From contig SOIA01000363.1 of NCBI GenBank assembly GCA_004378665.1, positions 1 to 6,476 of the forward strand: a stretch of DNA of 6,476 bases, read 5' to 3'. The notes beneath the pieces are model-generated. The model saw nothing but the letters and a program-made list of their open reading frames with translations, was not told the DNA's origin and searched no databases. Of this stretch, positions 1 to 6,326 are shown in pieces. The translations under genes were made by a program, and so were the position numbers. The stretch is from Candidatus Aminicenantota bacterium (GTDB lineage: Bacteria > Acidobacteriota > Aminicenantia > Aminicenantales > Aminicenantaceae). Positions within the stretch are counted from its first letter, which is position 1; each line of letters begins with the position of its first letter.

Positions 1-538
1 CAGTCGGCGTCCCGTCATACCAGACCGGCCACATGTCGTTGGAGTAAGGAAGTCCCAGGTATTCGTCAAAACCATGCTGAAGCGGGAGGAATTCCCGGTG
101 GTGCCCCAGATGCCATTTCCCGAAAATACCGCAGGCGTATCCACTTTTCTTCAGGACTTCGGCGATGGTTTCCTCCTCTGGATTCAATCCGATTTGAGCA
201 TGAGGGCCCAATGCCCCGTATATGGACACACGGTTGGGGTAGCATCCCGTTATCAAAGACGCCCGCGAGGCGCTGCACACTGCCTGGGAAACGTAGAAGC
301 TTGTGAAGCGCATCCCATTATCTGCCATCCGGTCCAGGTTCGGTGTTTCGAATCCCTTGGCGCCGAAGCAGCCCACATCCGCATAGCCCTGGTCATCAGT
401 GAAGATCACCACGAAATTCGGAGGCCCCTCTTGCACAACGTGCTTTCGTCCGCAGCCGCTGAATGAAGGAAGAGATAGTGCCGCTGCTCCCATTCCAAGA
501 GTCTTGAGAAAATCTCGCCGTTTTAAAGGAGTCTTCAT
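1..538 (-). CDS. Sulfatase (formylglycine-dependent, arylsulfatase A-like), N-terminal part; 3' end outside window
   Basis: Read on the minus strand from ATG 538-536, this frame stays open for 179 residues to the left edge. It hydrolyses sulfate esters, probably on a sulfated glycan in the envelope. The leader has a Tat-like twin-arginine stretch KRRDFLK (residues 6-12), a short hydrophobic segment, and Cys29 in a loose lipobox (FSGC), so a Tat-exported lipoprotein is likely. The mature part opens with PNFVVIFTDDQGYADVG (41-56), whose Asp48/Asp49 are metal ligands. The signature CSASR (88-92) follows in CSASRASLITG; Cys88 is the residue oxidised to formylglycine, and Ala replaces the usual Pro. 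GKWHLG (140-145) supplies the catalytic Lys and His, and GFDEYLGLPYSNDMWP (156-171) is typical of arylsulfatase A relatives. Family members usually have about 450-550 residues, so roughly two thirds are missing. An AGGAGG site eight bases upstream fixes the start. The substrate cannot be read from this fragment. Confidence 0.93.
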   Translation of the reverse strand, partial: MKTPLKRRDFLKTLGMGAAALSLPSFSGCGRKHVVQEGPPNFVVIFTDDQGYADVGCFGAKGFETPNLDRMADNGMRFTSFYVSQAVCSASRASLITGCYPNRVSIYGALGPHAQIGLNPEEETIAEVLKKSGYACGIFGKWHLGHHREFLPLQHGFDEYLGLPYSNDMWPVWYDGTPT

Positions 539-546
539 AGTTTAAC

Positions 547-552
547 CCTCCT
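547..552 (-). promoter_or_regulatory. Shine-Dalgarno site of the sulfatase gene
   Basis: The minus strand reads AGGAGG here, with eight bases before ATG 538-536. This is a near-perfect anti-16S match and decides the start of the sulfatase. Confidence 0.85.
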
Positions 553-592
553 CATCCACATTTTTTCCCTTTGCTTTGAGAATCATGCCTGT

Positions 593-601
593 AATATAGC
601 A
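593..601 (-). promoter_or_regulatory. Possible extended -10 promoter for the sulfatase gene
   Basis: The minus strand reads TGCTATATT, an extended -10 form (TGn plus a 5/6 match to TATAAT), about 55 bases before the sulfatase ATG. The -35 position (TGGCTG at 17 bases) matches the consensus poorly, so the call rests on the extended -10 alone. Confidence 0.4.
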
Positions 602-785
602 AAAACGTGACCGATCAGCCACTTCTATTTATCGATCAATTGACCTGTTTAGACGGATGCCTTTTCCTTACTTCAGGCATTGCTTCTGTGGGTGTGGGGA
701 TGGTTTTCAAGCACGGATACAGGTCCGCACCAATGACTTTGACGGATTATTGAAAAAAATGTGAATGGATTATGGTTTTTTATTT

Positions 786-814
786 TTGACTGAATATTTA
801 TCGTGTGCTATAAG
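786..814 (+). promoter_or_regulatory. Sigma70-like promoter driving the glycerate kinase gene
   Basis: TTGACT (786-791) and TATAAG (809-814) are separated by exactly 17 bases, and each matches its consensus hexamer at five of six positions. The flanks are AT-rich, as expected for an upstream-enhanced promoter. Transcription would begin near 821, giving a leader of roughly 105 bases. It may also serve the fucosidase and DUF4838 genes if they are co-transcribed. Confidence 0.72.
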
Positions 815-907
815 TTTTTAGACAGAGAACCTGGAAGAGACAGTGAAATAGATGGGGAATCTTGATTAAGCGCGGGAGAAACTGTCCTGCCCTTATGACT
901 CAGGTTT

Positions 908-923
908 TCTCAGAGCTTTGAGA
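908..923 (+). promoter_or_regulatory. Small hairpin just before the glycerate kinase start
   Basis: TCTCA (908-912) and TGAGA (919-923) form a 5-bp stem around a 6-base loop, three bases before ATG 927. It contains the alternative TTG start (918) and buries the only purine-rich stretch (GAGAG, 920-924). It may lower or modulate initiation; the stem is weak and could be chance. Confidence 0.25.
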
Positions 924-926
924 GCA

Positions 927-2255
927 ATGAAGACATCTCAATTGAGAAAAGATGCGGAGTCCGTATTCCAGGCGGGTTTGGAAGCGGTCAATCCGATCCA
1001 GGAGGTCAAGAAGCATGTCACACTCCAGGACAATAAGCTAATCGTCGGTGAGCAGACTTATGATCTTGCCGACTATGATGGCGTTTATGTCATCGGAACG
1101 GGAAAGGCATCCGCAGCGATGGCCCAGGCAGTCGAGCAGCTTCTCGGGGAACGACTGAAAGAAGGTGTCGTGAATGTGAAGTATAGTCACACCTTCCCTG
1201 TAAAAAGGATCAAGGTGAACGAGGCCGGCCATCCTGTGCCCGATGAAGCAGGTTTTCACGGAACACAGGACATCATTCAACTCCTGGAGAAGACAGGAGA
1301 CAACGACTTGGTGCTCTGCTTGATTTCCGGTGGAGGGTCAGCGCTTCTTCCCTATCCGGCTGAAGGCCTGACTCTGGAAGACAAGCAGAAAGTGACTCAA
1401 TGCCTTCTCGAAGTCGGGGCCTGCATCCATGAGATCAACGCGCTGCGCAAACATATATCACAGGTGAAAGGTGGGAGGCTTGCAAAAATAGCCTCTCCTT
1501 CTACATTGGTCTCCCTGATCCTTTCCGATGTCATCGGCGATGACCTGGACACCATCGCATCAGGACCGACGGTTCCAGATGAGAGCATCTTCGCTGACTG
1601 CCTGAAGATTATAGAAAAGTATGACATGCGGGGGAAAATCCCGAGCTCTGTGGTCGAGCTCCTGGAAAAGGGGGCAAGAGGAGAAGTCGAAGAAACACCT
1701 AAATCCGGTGACCCCGCATTTCAAAAGACCCAGAATCTGATTATCTCCAGTAATATTCATGCTATTCAGGCCGCAAAGCGAAAAGCTGATGAACTCGGGT
1801 ATAACAGTCTGATTCTTTCCACTTTTGTAGAGGGAGAAACCAAAGAAACGGCAAGAGTTCATGCGGCTGTTGCCAAGGAAATCCTCAAGACCGGAAATCC
1901 GGTTCCCAGGCCTGCTTGCGTCATTTCTGGAGGCGAAACCACAGTCACAATCCGAGGAAAAGGGCTCGGAGGACGGAATCAAGAGTTCGTCCTGGCTGCG
2001 GCCATCGATATCGACGGCCTGGAGAATGTGATCGTCCTGAGCGTTGGGACAGACGGAACTGACGGCCCGACCGATGCGGCCGGGGCAGTCGCTGACGGCT
2101 CGACGGTCAGCCGGGCCGGAGAGATGGGAATGGACGCAGAGCATTTTCTCAGGGAAAATGACTCCTATCATTTTTTTAAACCTCTTGAGGATTTGATAAT
2201 CACCGGCCCCACCCATACAAACGTCATGGACTTGCGCCTGGTGATGGTGGGCTGA
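927..2255 (+). CDS. gckA: Glycerate 2-kinase, type II (MOFRL family)
   Basis: This cytoplasmic enzyme phosphorylates D-glycerate with ATP; the family characteristically makes 2-phosphoglycerate. The 442-residue protein aligns by memory over its whole length with Thermotoga-type glycerate kinases. Landmarks, numbered from ATG 927, are: GTGKASAAMA (58-67), with the conserved Lys60; GHPVPD (101-106); the glycine-rich loop SGGGSALL (134-141); LRKHISQVKGGRLA (173-186); LSDVIGDDLDTIASGP (199-214); GGET (335-338); GGRNQE (348-353); and GTDGTDGPTDAAGA (374-387), the MOFRL signature near the C-terminus. The ending TNVMDLRLVMVG is also typical, so the gene is intact. The start is uncertain: TTG 918 is in frame and adds three residues, and neither start has a good Shine-Dalgarno site. 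I chose ATG because it is the likelier codon. The symbol is by family only; ttuD is an alternative name. The kinase sits between glycan-degrading genes, but a direct functional link is inference. Confidence 0.95.
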   Translation: MKTSQLRKDAESVFQAGLEAVNPIQEVKKHVTLQDNKLIVGEQTYDLADYDGVYVIGTGKASAAMAQAVEQLLGERLKEGVVNVKYSHTFPVKRIKVNEAGHPVPDEAGFHGTQDIIQLLEKTGDNDLVLCLISGGGSALLPYPAEGLTLEDKQKVTQCLLEVGACIHEINALRKHISQVKGGRLAKIASPSTLVSLILSDVIGDDLDTIASGPTVPDESIFADCLKIIEKYDMRGKIPSSVVELLEKGARGEVEETPKSGDPAFQKTQNLIISSNIHAIQAAKRKADELGYNSLILSTFVEGETKETARVHAAVAKEILKTGNPVPRPACVISGGETTVTIRGKGLGGRNQEFVLAAAIDIDGLENVIVLSVGTDGTDGPTDAAGAVADGSTVSRAGEMGMDAEHFLRENDSYHFFKPLEDLIITGPTHTNVMDLRLVMVG

Positions 2256-2264
2256 AGAAATGAT

Positions 2265-2294
2265 CCGGGGTCAGGCTTTGATAACTTTGATAAT
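2265..2294. repeat. Possible remnant of a dispersed REP-like repeat end
   Basis: Just after the glycerate kinase stop, the sequence reads CCGGGGTCAGGCTTTGATAA followed by CTTTGATAAT. It includes a 9-base near-tandem repeat (TTTGATAAC 2277-2285, TTTGATAAT 2286-2294). From memory, GGGGTCAGG-type ends bound dispersed elements linked to Y1/REP-associated transposases in several bacterial phyla. No matching inverted partner lies nearby, so this would be a solitary end or decayed copy. The call is tentative. Confidence 0.25.
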
Positions 2295-2381
2295 TCTTCC
2301 TCCAACGTTTTCTTCCAGGATAGGTTTCTGAGATCAATTAATTTCGGGACATATTCTTTTGAGATTATTTTTCACATGAAC

Positions 2382-2386
2382 AGGAG
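2382..2386 (+). promoter_or_regulatory. Shine-Dalgarno site of the fucosidase gene
   Basis: AGGAG lies six bases before ATG 2393, the ideal distance. It directly abuts the upstream in-frame ATG at 2387, which leaves no spacer for that codon, so the site decides for 2393. Confidence 0.8.
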
Positions 2387-2392
2387 ATGGTC

Positions 2393-3832
2393 ATGTTTAA
2401 ATCCCCAAAAGTGATCTTCTTGTTTCTTCTCGGGGTCTGTTTTCTCTGTTTTTCACGGTTCACGCTTTCTCAGAAACTTCCTGAATCGGATAGAGAGACA
2501 GATCCTCTCGTGCTCGAGAAACTCGAATGGTTTCAGGACGCGAAGTTCGGCCTGATGATGCACTGGGGTCCTTACAGCCAGTGGGGAGTGGTGGAGTCCT
2601 GGTCCCTCTGTTCCGAGGATGAGCCGTGGTGCAAACGCCGCCTGGATGATTACTCTGAATACAAGAGACAGTACGAGGCTTTAAAAAACACGTTCAATCC
2701 GATAAATTTCAATCCGGATAAATGGGCCAGAGCGGCCGAATACGCGGGCATGAAATACGTTGTCTTCACCACCAAACACCATGACGGCTTCTGCATGTTC
2801 GACACTCAGCAGACCGATTACAAGATAACCGATACCGGCTGTCTCTTCTATGAACATCCCAAAGCGAATGTGACCAGAGAAGTTTTTAATGCCTTCCGTA
2901 AACGGGGATTCGGAACCGGCGCCTATTTCTCTAAGCCAGACTGGCACAGCGAGTACTACTGGTGGCCCTATTTTGCCACTCCCGACCGCAACGTGAACTA
3001 TGATCCGGCTAAATATCCGGAGCGCTGGCAGGAATTTTGCGATTTCACCTTTAACCAGATTGAAGAATTGATGACAGGCTTCGGCCAGGTCGACATCCTC
3101 TGGCTGGACGGAGGATGGGTGCGTCCGCGAGCCACCATTAAAGAAAGCGTCAAAGCCTGGTGCAAAAGTCCCTACGACCAGGATATCAACATACCCCGTA
3201 TCGCCGCTATGGCTCGAAAACATCAGCCAGGACTTATCATCGTGGATCGCACAGTGACCGGAAAGTTCGAGAATTACCGGACACCGGAACAGCATGTCCC
3301 TCATGAGCCCCTGGATTATCCCTGGGAAACCTGCATGACCATGGCTTCATCCTGGTCTTACAATCCTGATGATCATTATAAACCCGCACGTCAGCTCATC
3401 CATCTTCTGGTGGATATCGTGGCCAAAGGCGGCAATTTCCTGCTCAACATCGGGCCTGACGCGAATGGAGAGTGGGCCCCGGACGCCTATGACCGGTTGA
3501 AAAAGATTGGGAATTGGATGAAAGTCAACGGTGAAGCTATCTATGGAACTCGTCCGATTGCTCCTTACAAGGAGACGAAAGTCTGCTTTACATCTAAAAA
3601 GGATGGGACGGTCTATGCCATCTACCTGGTCGGGTCAGACGAGGAAATGCATCCCAAGAAAATTATGCTTTATTCTCACTGCCCCGTTAAGAATGGAAAT
3701 ATCACCATGCTGGGAGTGAAGGAAGCGGTAAAATGGGAGCCAGCAGCAAAGGGTGTCTTGATTCATGTGCCCGAATCAGCTCAGAAGAAGCCGCCCTGCG
3801 ATCATGCCTGGGTCTTCAAAATTTCCCGGTGA
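2393..3832 (+). CDS. Alpha-L-fucosidase, glycoside hydrolase family 29, secreted
   Basis: This retaining enzyme removes terminal alpha-L-fucose from glycans. The 479-residue protein starts with a Sec-type signal (basic n-region to Lys6, hydrophobic 7-20), probably cleaved near LSQ-K (25-28), so it acts in the periplasm or outside. The GH29 barrel begins at LEWFQDAKFGLMMHWGPYSQ (44-63). It continues with WARAAEYAGMKYVVFTTKHHDGF (111-133, the fucose-binding His pair), then VDILWLDGGW (233-242), in which Asp239 is the expected nucleophile. YRTPEQHVP (295-303) has Glu299 as a good candidate acid/base; its 60-residue distance from Asp239 matches characterised Bacteroides enzymes. WETCMTMASSWSYNPDD and GGNFLLNIGPDANGEW close the barrel, and a small beta-sandwich domain (about 388-479) follows. 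The length is normal and nothing is broken. GH29 enzymes vary in linkage preference, so substrate is unknown; the nearby sulfatase hints at a sulfated fucose-containing glycan. Confidence 0.95.
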   Translation: MFKSPKVIFLFLLGVCFLCFSRFTLSQKLPESDRETDPLVLEKLEWFQDAKFGLMMHWGPYSQWGVVESWSLCSEDEPWCKRRLDDYSEYKRQYEALKNTFNPINFNPDKWARAAEYAGMKYVVFTTKHHDGFCMFDTQQTDYKITDTGCLFYEHPKANVTREVFNAFRKRGFGTGAYFSKPDWHSEYYWWPYFATPDRNVNYDPAKYPERWQEFCDFTFNQIEELMTGFGQVDILWLDGGWVRPRATIKESVKAWCKSPYDQDINIPRIAAMARKHQPGLIIVDRTVTGKFENYRTPEQHVPHEPLDYPWETCMTMASSWSYNPDDHYKPARQLIHLLVDIVAKGGNFLLNIGPDANGEWAPDAYDRLKKIGNWMKVNGEAIYGTRPIAPYKETKVCFTSKKDGTVYAIYLVGSDEEMHPKKIMLYSHCPVKNGNITMLGVKEAVKWEPAAKGVLIHVPESAQKKPPCDHAWVFKISR

Positions 3833-3847
3833 TTTCCAGGGGAAATT
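3820..3847 (+). repeat. Inverted repeat spanning the fucosidase stop codon
   Basis: AATTTCCC (3820-3827) and GGGAAATT (3840-3847) are perfect 8-bp arms. GG (3828-3829) and CC (3836-3837) can extend the stem with a two-base bulge, leaving the stop codon in the loop region. No T-run follows, so it is not a standard terminator. It might stabilise or partly separate the fucosidase and downstream messages. Confidence 0.35.
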
Positions 3848-3886
3848 ATTTAGCAATAAAAGATAGAATTTATTCTTTTAAATCTC

Positions 3887-3891
3887 AGGAG
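3887..3891 (+). promoter_or_regulatory. Shine-Dalgarno site of the DUF4838 gene
   Basis: AGGAG is five bases before TTG 3897 and eleven before the in-frame ATG 3903. The spacing favours TTG and the codon favours ATG, so the start stays open by two residues. Confidence 0.7.
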
Positions 3892-3896
3892 TTAGT

Positions 3897-6194
3897 TTGA
3901 GTATGAAGACAAAAACGGTTTTATTCTCTGTATTAGCCCTGCTCATTCTGTCCGTAATTATTTGGGGCGGGATAGCCGGGTGCGTTTTCCGTCCTGTCCT
4001 GACGATCGTGGAAGAGGGGGAATCTCCCTATCGGATTATTGTTTCAAGAGATATTTCCAAAGAGGACCAGAGAGCTGCGGCGGAGCTTCAAAGGCACATC
4101 AAGAGAATTTCAGGAGTCGAAATTCTCATTATGACCGACGACTCCCCTGTTCGCGAGCATGAGATTTTGGTCGGGAGAAACCGCCATCTTCGGGAGTTAA
4201 ACATAAAAATCGATTTTAATAAGCTTGAAGACGACGGCTTCACCATTCGAACGAAGGAAAAGAACCTGGTCATCGCCGGCGGAAGGGAAAAAGGGACGCT
4301 CTACGGCGTCTATGCGTTTTTAGAAGACTGCCTCGGATGCCGCAAATACAGCGCATCAGTGAGTATTGTCCCCAAAAAGGACGTTGTCCGGATTCGTAGG
4401 ATAAACCGCACTGATGTTCCGTTCATCAAGCACCGTGAGGTTCACATGCCCGACGCGTTCGACGATGATTATGCGGACTGGCACAAGCTGGATAACCGGA
4501 ATGTCCGCACCCGGAAGTGGGGCATGTGGGTCCATACGTTCAGGACTCTCGTGCCGCCGGAGAAATATTTCAAGGACCATCCGGAGTATTTTTCCGAGGT
4601 CAACGGACAGAGATTACCTGACACGCAGCTATGTTTGACCAATCCTGATGTTCTGAGGATCGTCGTGGATGGCCTCAAAGAAATGATCAAAGAAAAACCA
4701 GAAGCCAAATACTGGTCTGTCTCTCAAAATGATACTTTCTATCCATGCGCCTGCGTGGAGTGCCGGGCTCAGGATGAGAAGTACGGCGGTCACTCCGGCT
4801 CCATCCTCCATTTTGTCAACCAGGTGGCGAGGGAATTTCCGGATAAAGTCATTTCCACACTGGCTTACCAATACTCCCGCTCAGCCCCCATCGACCTTCT
4901 GCCTGCGGAAAACGTCAACATCATGCTCTGCACCATCGAGCTCAACCGCAGTCGGCCGATTCCTAAGGATTCTTCGAGTGCCTCATTCCGGAAAGACATC
5001 GAGGACTGGGGACGGTTGACGGACAATATCATTATCTGGGACTACGTCGTCCAGTTCCGCAACCTCATCGATCCTTTCCCGAACCTGAGAGTCCTGCAGC
5101 CCAACATCCGGTACTTCGTGAAGAACAACGTGCGGATGATGTTCCAGCAGGGGAGCGACACTCTCCGCAGTGAATTCCATGAGCTGCGCACCTACATTAT
5201 TGCTAAACTGCTCTGGAATCCTGATGCAAACGTTAACGCGATCTTTCGTGATTTCACGGACGGGTACTACGGCCGGGCCGGTAAATACATCCGCCAGTAT
5301 ATCAGACTCATGCACAACGCCCTGAAGAGATCCAGAGGAGACTTGCTCATCTATGGCTATCCTTGGGACGGCGTGAAGACCTACCTGACCCCAAGTTTGA
5401 TCGGGAGATATGCTAAGATCTTTGATAAAGCTGAGGCTGCTGTATCCCATGAGCCGCAGATACTGGACAGAGTCAGGTTTGCCCGACTTCCCTTGGAATT
5501 TGCCATCCTGGAAATATCTCGCTGGAACGTATCGAAAAAATTGTCCCTGTTCAAGAAGGTCGACGGAAAATGGAAAGCCAACCCTGAAATGCGAAAGAGG
5601 CTGGAACGGTTCGTCGACCTGGCAAACGAATTCGGGATTACAAAACTGGAAGAGCGAGGAACATCGCCGAACGAATACCGGGCCTTGATGGAGGATTTTT
5701 TACAGAACGGCATGAGGGATCATTTGGCTATCAATAAGCCTGTTCAACTCATCACTGAACACAGCGAAAAATATCCGGTCGGTGGGGCTGAGGCTTTAAC
5801 CGACGGGCTCAAAGGTCCGGCGGATTACCACTGCAACTGGCTGGGATTTGAGGGGAACGAGCTAAAAGCTGTTATAGACCTGGAAGAAGAGCAGGACATC
5901 AGCAGGATCTCGATGGATTTCCTCCAGGACCATAACTCGTGGGTCTGGCTGCCGAAGAAAGTCAAGTTTTTCATCTCCCAGGATGGCCTGATATTTAAGC
6001 CAGTCGGAGAGATAAAGAACAAGAGCGATGAGAAAAAACCAGGGGCGTTTATTGAAAATTTTTGCTGTAAATTCCTGAAGGTAAAAACGCGTTACGTGAA
6101 AGTCGAGACAACCAGCCTGCTCCAATGCCCGAAATGGCACAAGGGCTATGAAGGCTTGTCCTGGATATTCACGGATGAAGTCGTGATCGATTGA
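3897..6194 (+). CDS. DUF4838-domain lipoprotein with C-terminal discoidin-like domain; putative glycan-active protein
   Basis: This is a 765-residue envelope protein of unproven activity. Numbered from TTG 3897, the leader is basic, then hydrophobic (8-25), with a canonical lipobox IAGC, so Cys29 should be lipidated. Residues 33-165 resemble the accessory domain before the barrel in GH20 and GH67 enzymes (RAAAELQRHIKRISGVEI, LVIAGGREKGTLYGVYAFLE). Residues 175-480 are the DUF4838 core, expected to be a TIM-like barrel: WGMWVHTF (208-215), YWSVSQND (272-279), Cys284-x-Cys286-x2-Cys289, IIWDYVVQFRN (379-389), and LRTYIIAKLLWNP (430-442) with DFTDGYYG (452-459). A helical linker (about 480-605) leads to an F5/8 type C-like domain (608-765), probably sugar-binding. 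The family is often annotated as a hypothetical or putative glycosidase; Asp279, Glu348 and Asp382 are possible catalytic acids by inference. It follows the fucosidase by 64 bp, probably in one operon. ATG 3903 is the alternative start. Confidence 0.9.
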   Translation: MSMKTKTVLFSVLALLILSVIIWGGIAGCVFRPVLTIVEEGESPYRIIVSRDISKEDQRAAAELQRHIKRISGVEILIMTDDSPVREHEILVGRNRHLRELNIKIDFNKLEDDGFTIRTKEKNLVIAGGREKGTLYGVYAFLEDCLGCRKYSASVSIVPKKDVVRIRRINRTDVPFIKHREVHMPDAFDDDYADWHKLDNRNVRTRKWGMWVHTFRTLVPPEKYFKDHPEYFSEVNGQRLPDTQLCLTNPDVLRIVVDGLKEMIKEKPEAKYWSVSQNDTFYPCACVECRAQDEKYGGHSGSILHFVNQVAREFPDKVISTLAYQYSRSAPIDLLPAENVNIMLCTIELNRSRPIPKDSSSASFRKDIEDWGRLTDNIIIWDYVVQFRNLIDPFPNLRVLQPNIRYFVKNNVRMMFQQGSDTLRSEFHELRTYIIAKLLWNPDANVNAIFRDFTDGYYGRAGKYIRQYIRLMHNALKRSRGDLLIYGYPWDGVKTYLTPSLIGRYAKIFDKAEAAVSHEPQILDRVRFARLPLEFAILEISRWNVSKKLSLFKKVDGKWKANPEMRKRLERFVDLANEFGITKLEERGTSPNEYRALMEDFLQNGMRDHLAINKPVQLITEHSEKYPVGGAEALTDGLKGPADYHCNWLGFEGNELKAVIDLEEEQDISRISMDFLQDHNSWVWLPKKVKFFISQDGLIFKPVGEIKNKSDEKKPGAFIENFCCKFLKVKTRYVKVETTSLLQCPKWHKGYEGLSWIFTDEVVID

Positions 6195-6222
6195 TCTTTT
6201 ACCGAAACTTCCGTTGTTTATG

Positions 6223-6326
6223 GGGACGTTCCCTAAGGTACTACCTTAAGTTTTTTTAAAGAATACGGGTTTATACTGCTCTCTAATTCGGATAATCAGA
6301 TGAGGTGTCCCTTTAGGGAACGTCCC
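6223..6326. mobile_element. 104-bp miniature inverted-repeat element (MITE/REP-like), non-coding
   Basis: The perfect 14-bp inverted repeats GGGACGTTCCCTAA (6223-6236) and TTAGGGAACGTCCC (6313-6326) bound a 76-base AT-rich interior with no gene. Each end is itself nearly palindromic (GGGA-CGT-TCCC), so it can fold alone, as REP-type ends do. From memory, GGGGACGTTCCC-type ends occur beside Y1/REP-associated transposases in several bacteria, which would explain mobilisation in trans. No clear target-site duplication is visible. It sits between convergent genes. It could instead be a bidirectional terminator structure, but the separation of the arms argues against that. Confidence 0.6.
6233..6257 (+). 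terminator. Probable intrinsic terminator after the DUF4838 gene
   Basis: TAAGG (6234-6238) and CCTTA (6244-6248) form a 5-bp stem with a 5-base loop. Two bases later come seven Ts (6251-6257). C6233 can pair with G6250 if A6249 bulges out. The position, about 40 bases after the DUF4838 stop, suits a terminator. The stem is short and overlaps the left inverted repeat of the element, which may have delivered it. Confidence 0.5.

Larger units (their letters stand above)
539..926. other. Divergent intergenic region between sulfatase and glycerate kinase genes
   Basis: These 388 bases hold no convincing coding frame. They contain a leftward extended -10 element (593-601), a rightward sigma70-like promoter (786-814), and a leader of about 100 bases before the glycerate kinase. 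An imperfect hairpin is possible at 657-680 (ATGCCT/AGGCAT, 12-base loop). The leader has GACAGT (839-844) facing ACTGTC (881-886), and a small hairpin at 908-923 next to the kinase start. I recognise no riboswitch or operator. Confidence 0.6.

Noticed and set aside
74..466. Plus-strand open frame of 130 codons
   Set aside because: It lies antisense to the sulfatase, whose catalytic motifs are all in the minus frame; its translation has no recognisable domain and no ribosome site.
657..680. Stem ATGCCT/AGGCAT as a terminator or operator
   Set aside because: Six pairs around a 12-base loop with no T-run and no symmetry beyond the stem; it may be chance.
739..767. Second possible promoter beginning TTGACG
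   Set aside because: The -35 hexamer is good, but nothing resembling TATAAT lies 16-18 bases downstream (TGAATG at 17).
821..926. Riboswitch in the glycerate kinase leader
   Set aside because: The leader is long enough, and GACAGT/ACTGTC could pair, but no known aptamer core is recognisable.
1560..2216. Minus-strand open frame of 218 codons
   Set aside because: It is fully antisense to the conserved MOFRL half of the glycerate kinase and reads as low-plausibility protein rich in Cys, Ser and Arg.
2256..2392. Separate promoter or terminator between glycerate kinase and fucosidase
   Set aside because: No TTGACA/TATAAT pair at acceptable spacing and no GC-rich hairpin with a T-run could be found.
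2681..3304. Minus-strand open frame of 207 codons
   Set aside because: It is antisense to the GH29 catalytic domain, and its openness follows from codon bias on the sense strand.
4983..5450. Minus-strand open frame of 155 codons
   Set aside because: It is antisense to the DUF4838 core motifs and has no recognisable domain or start signal.
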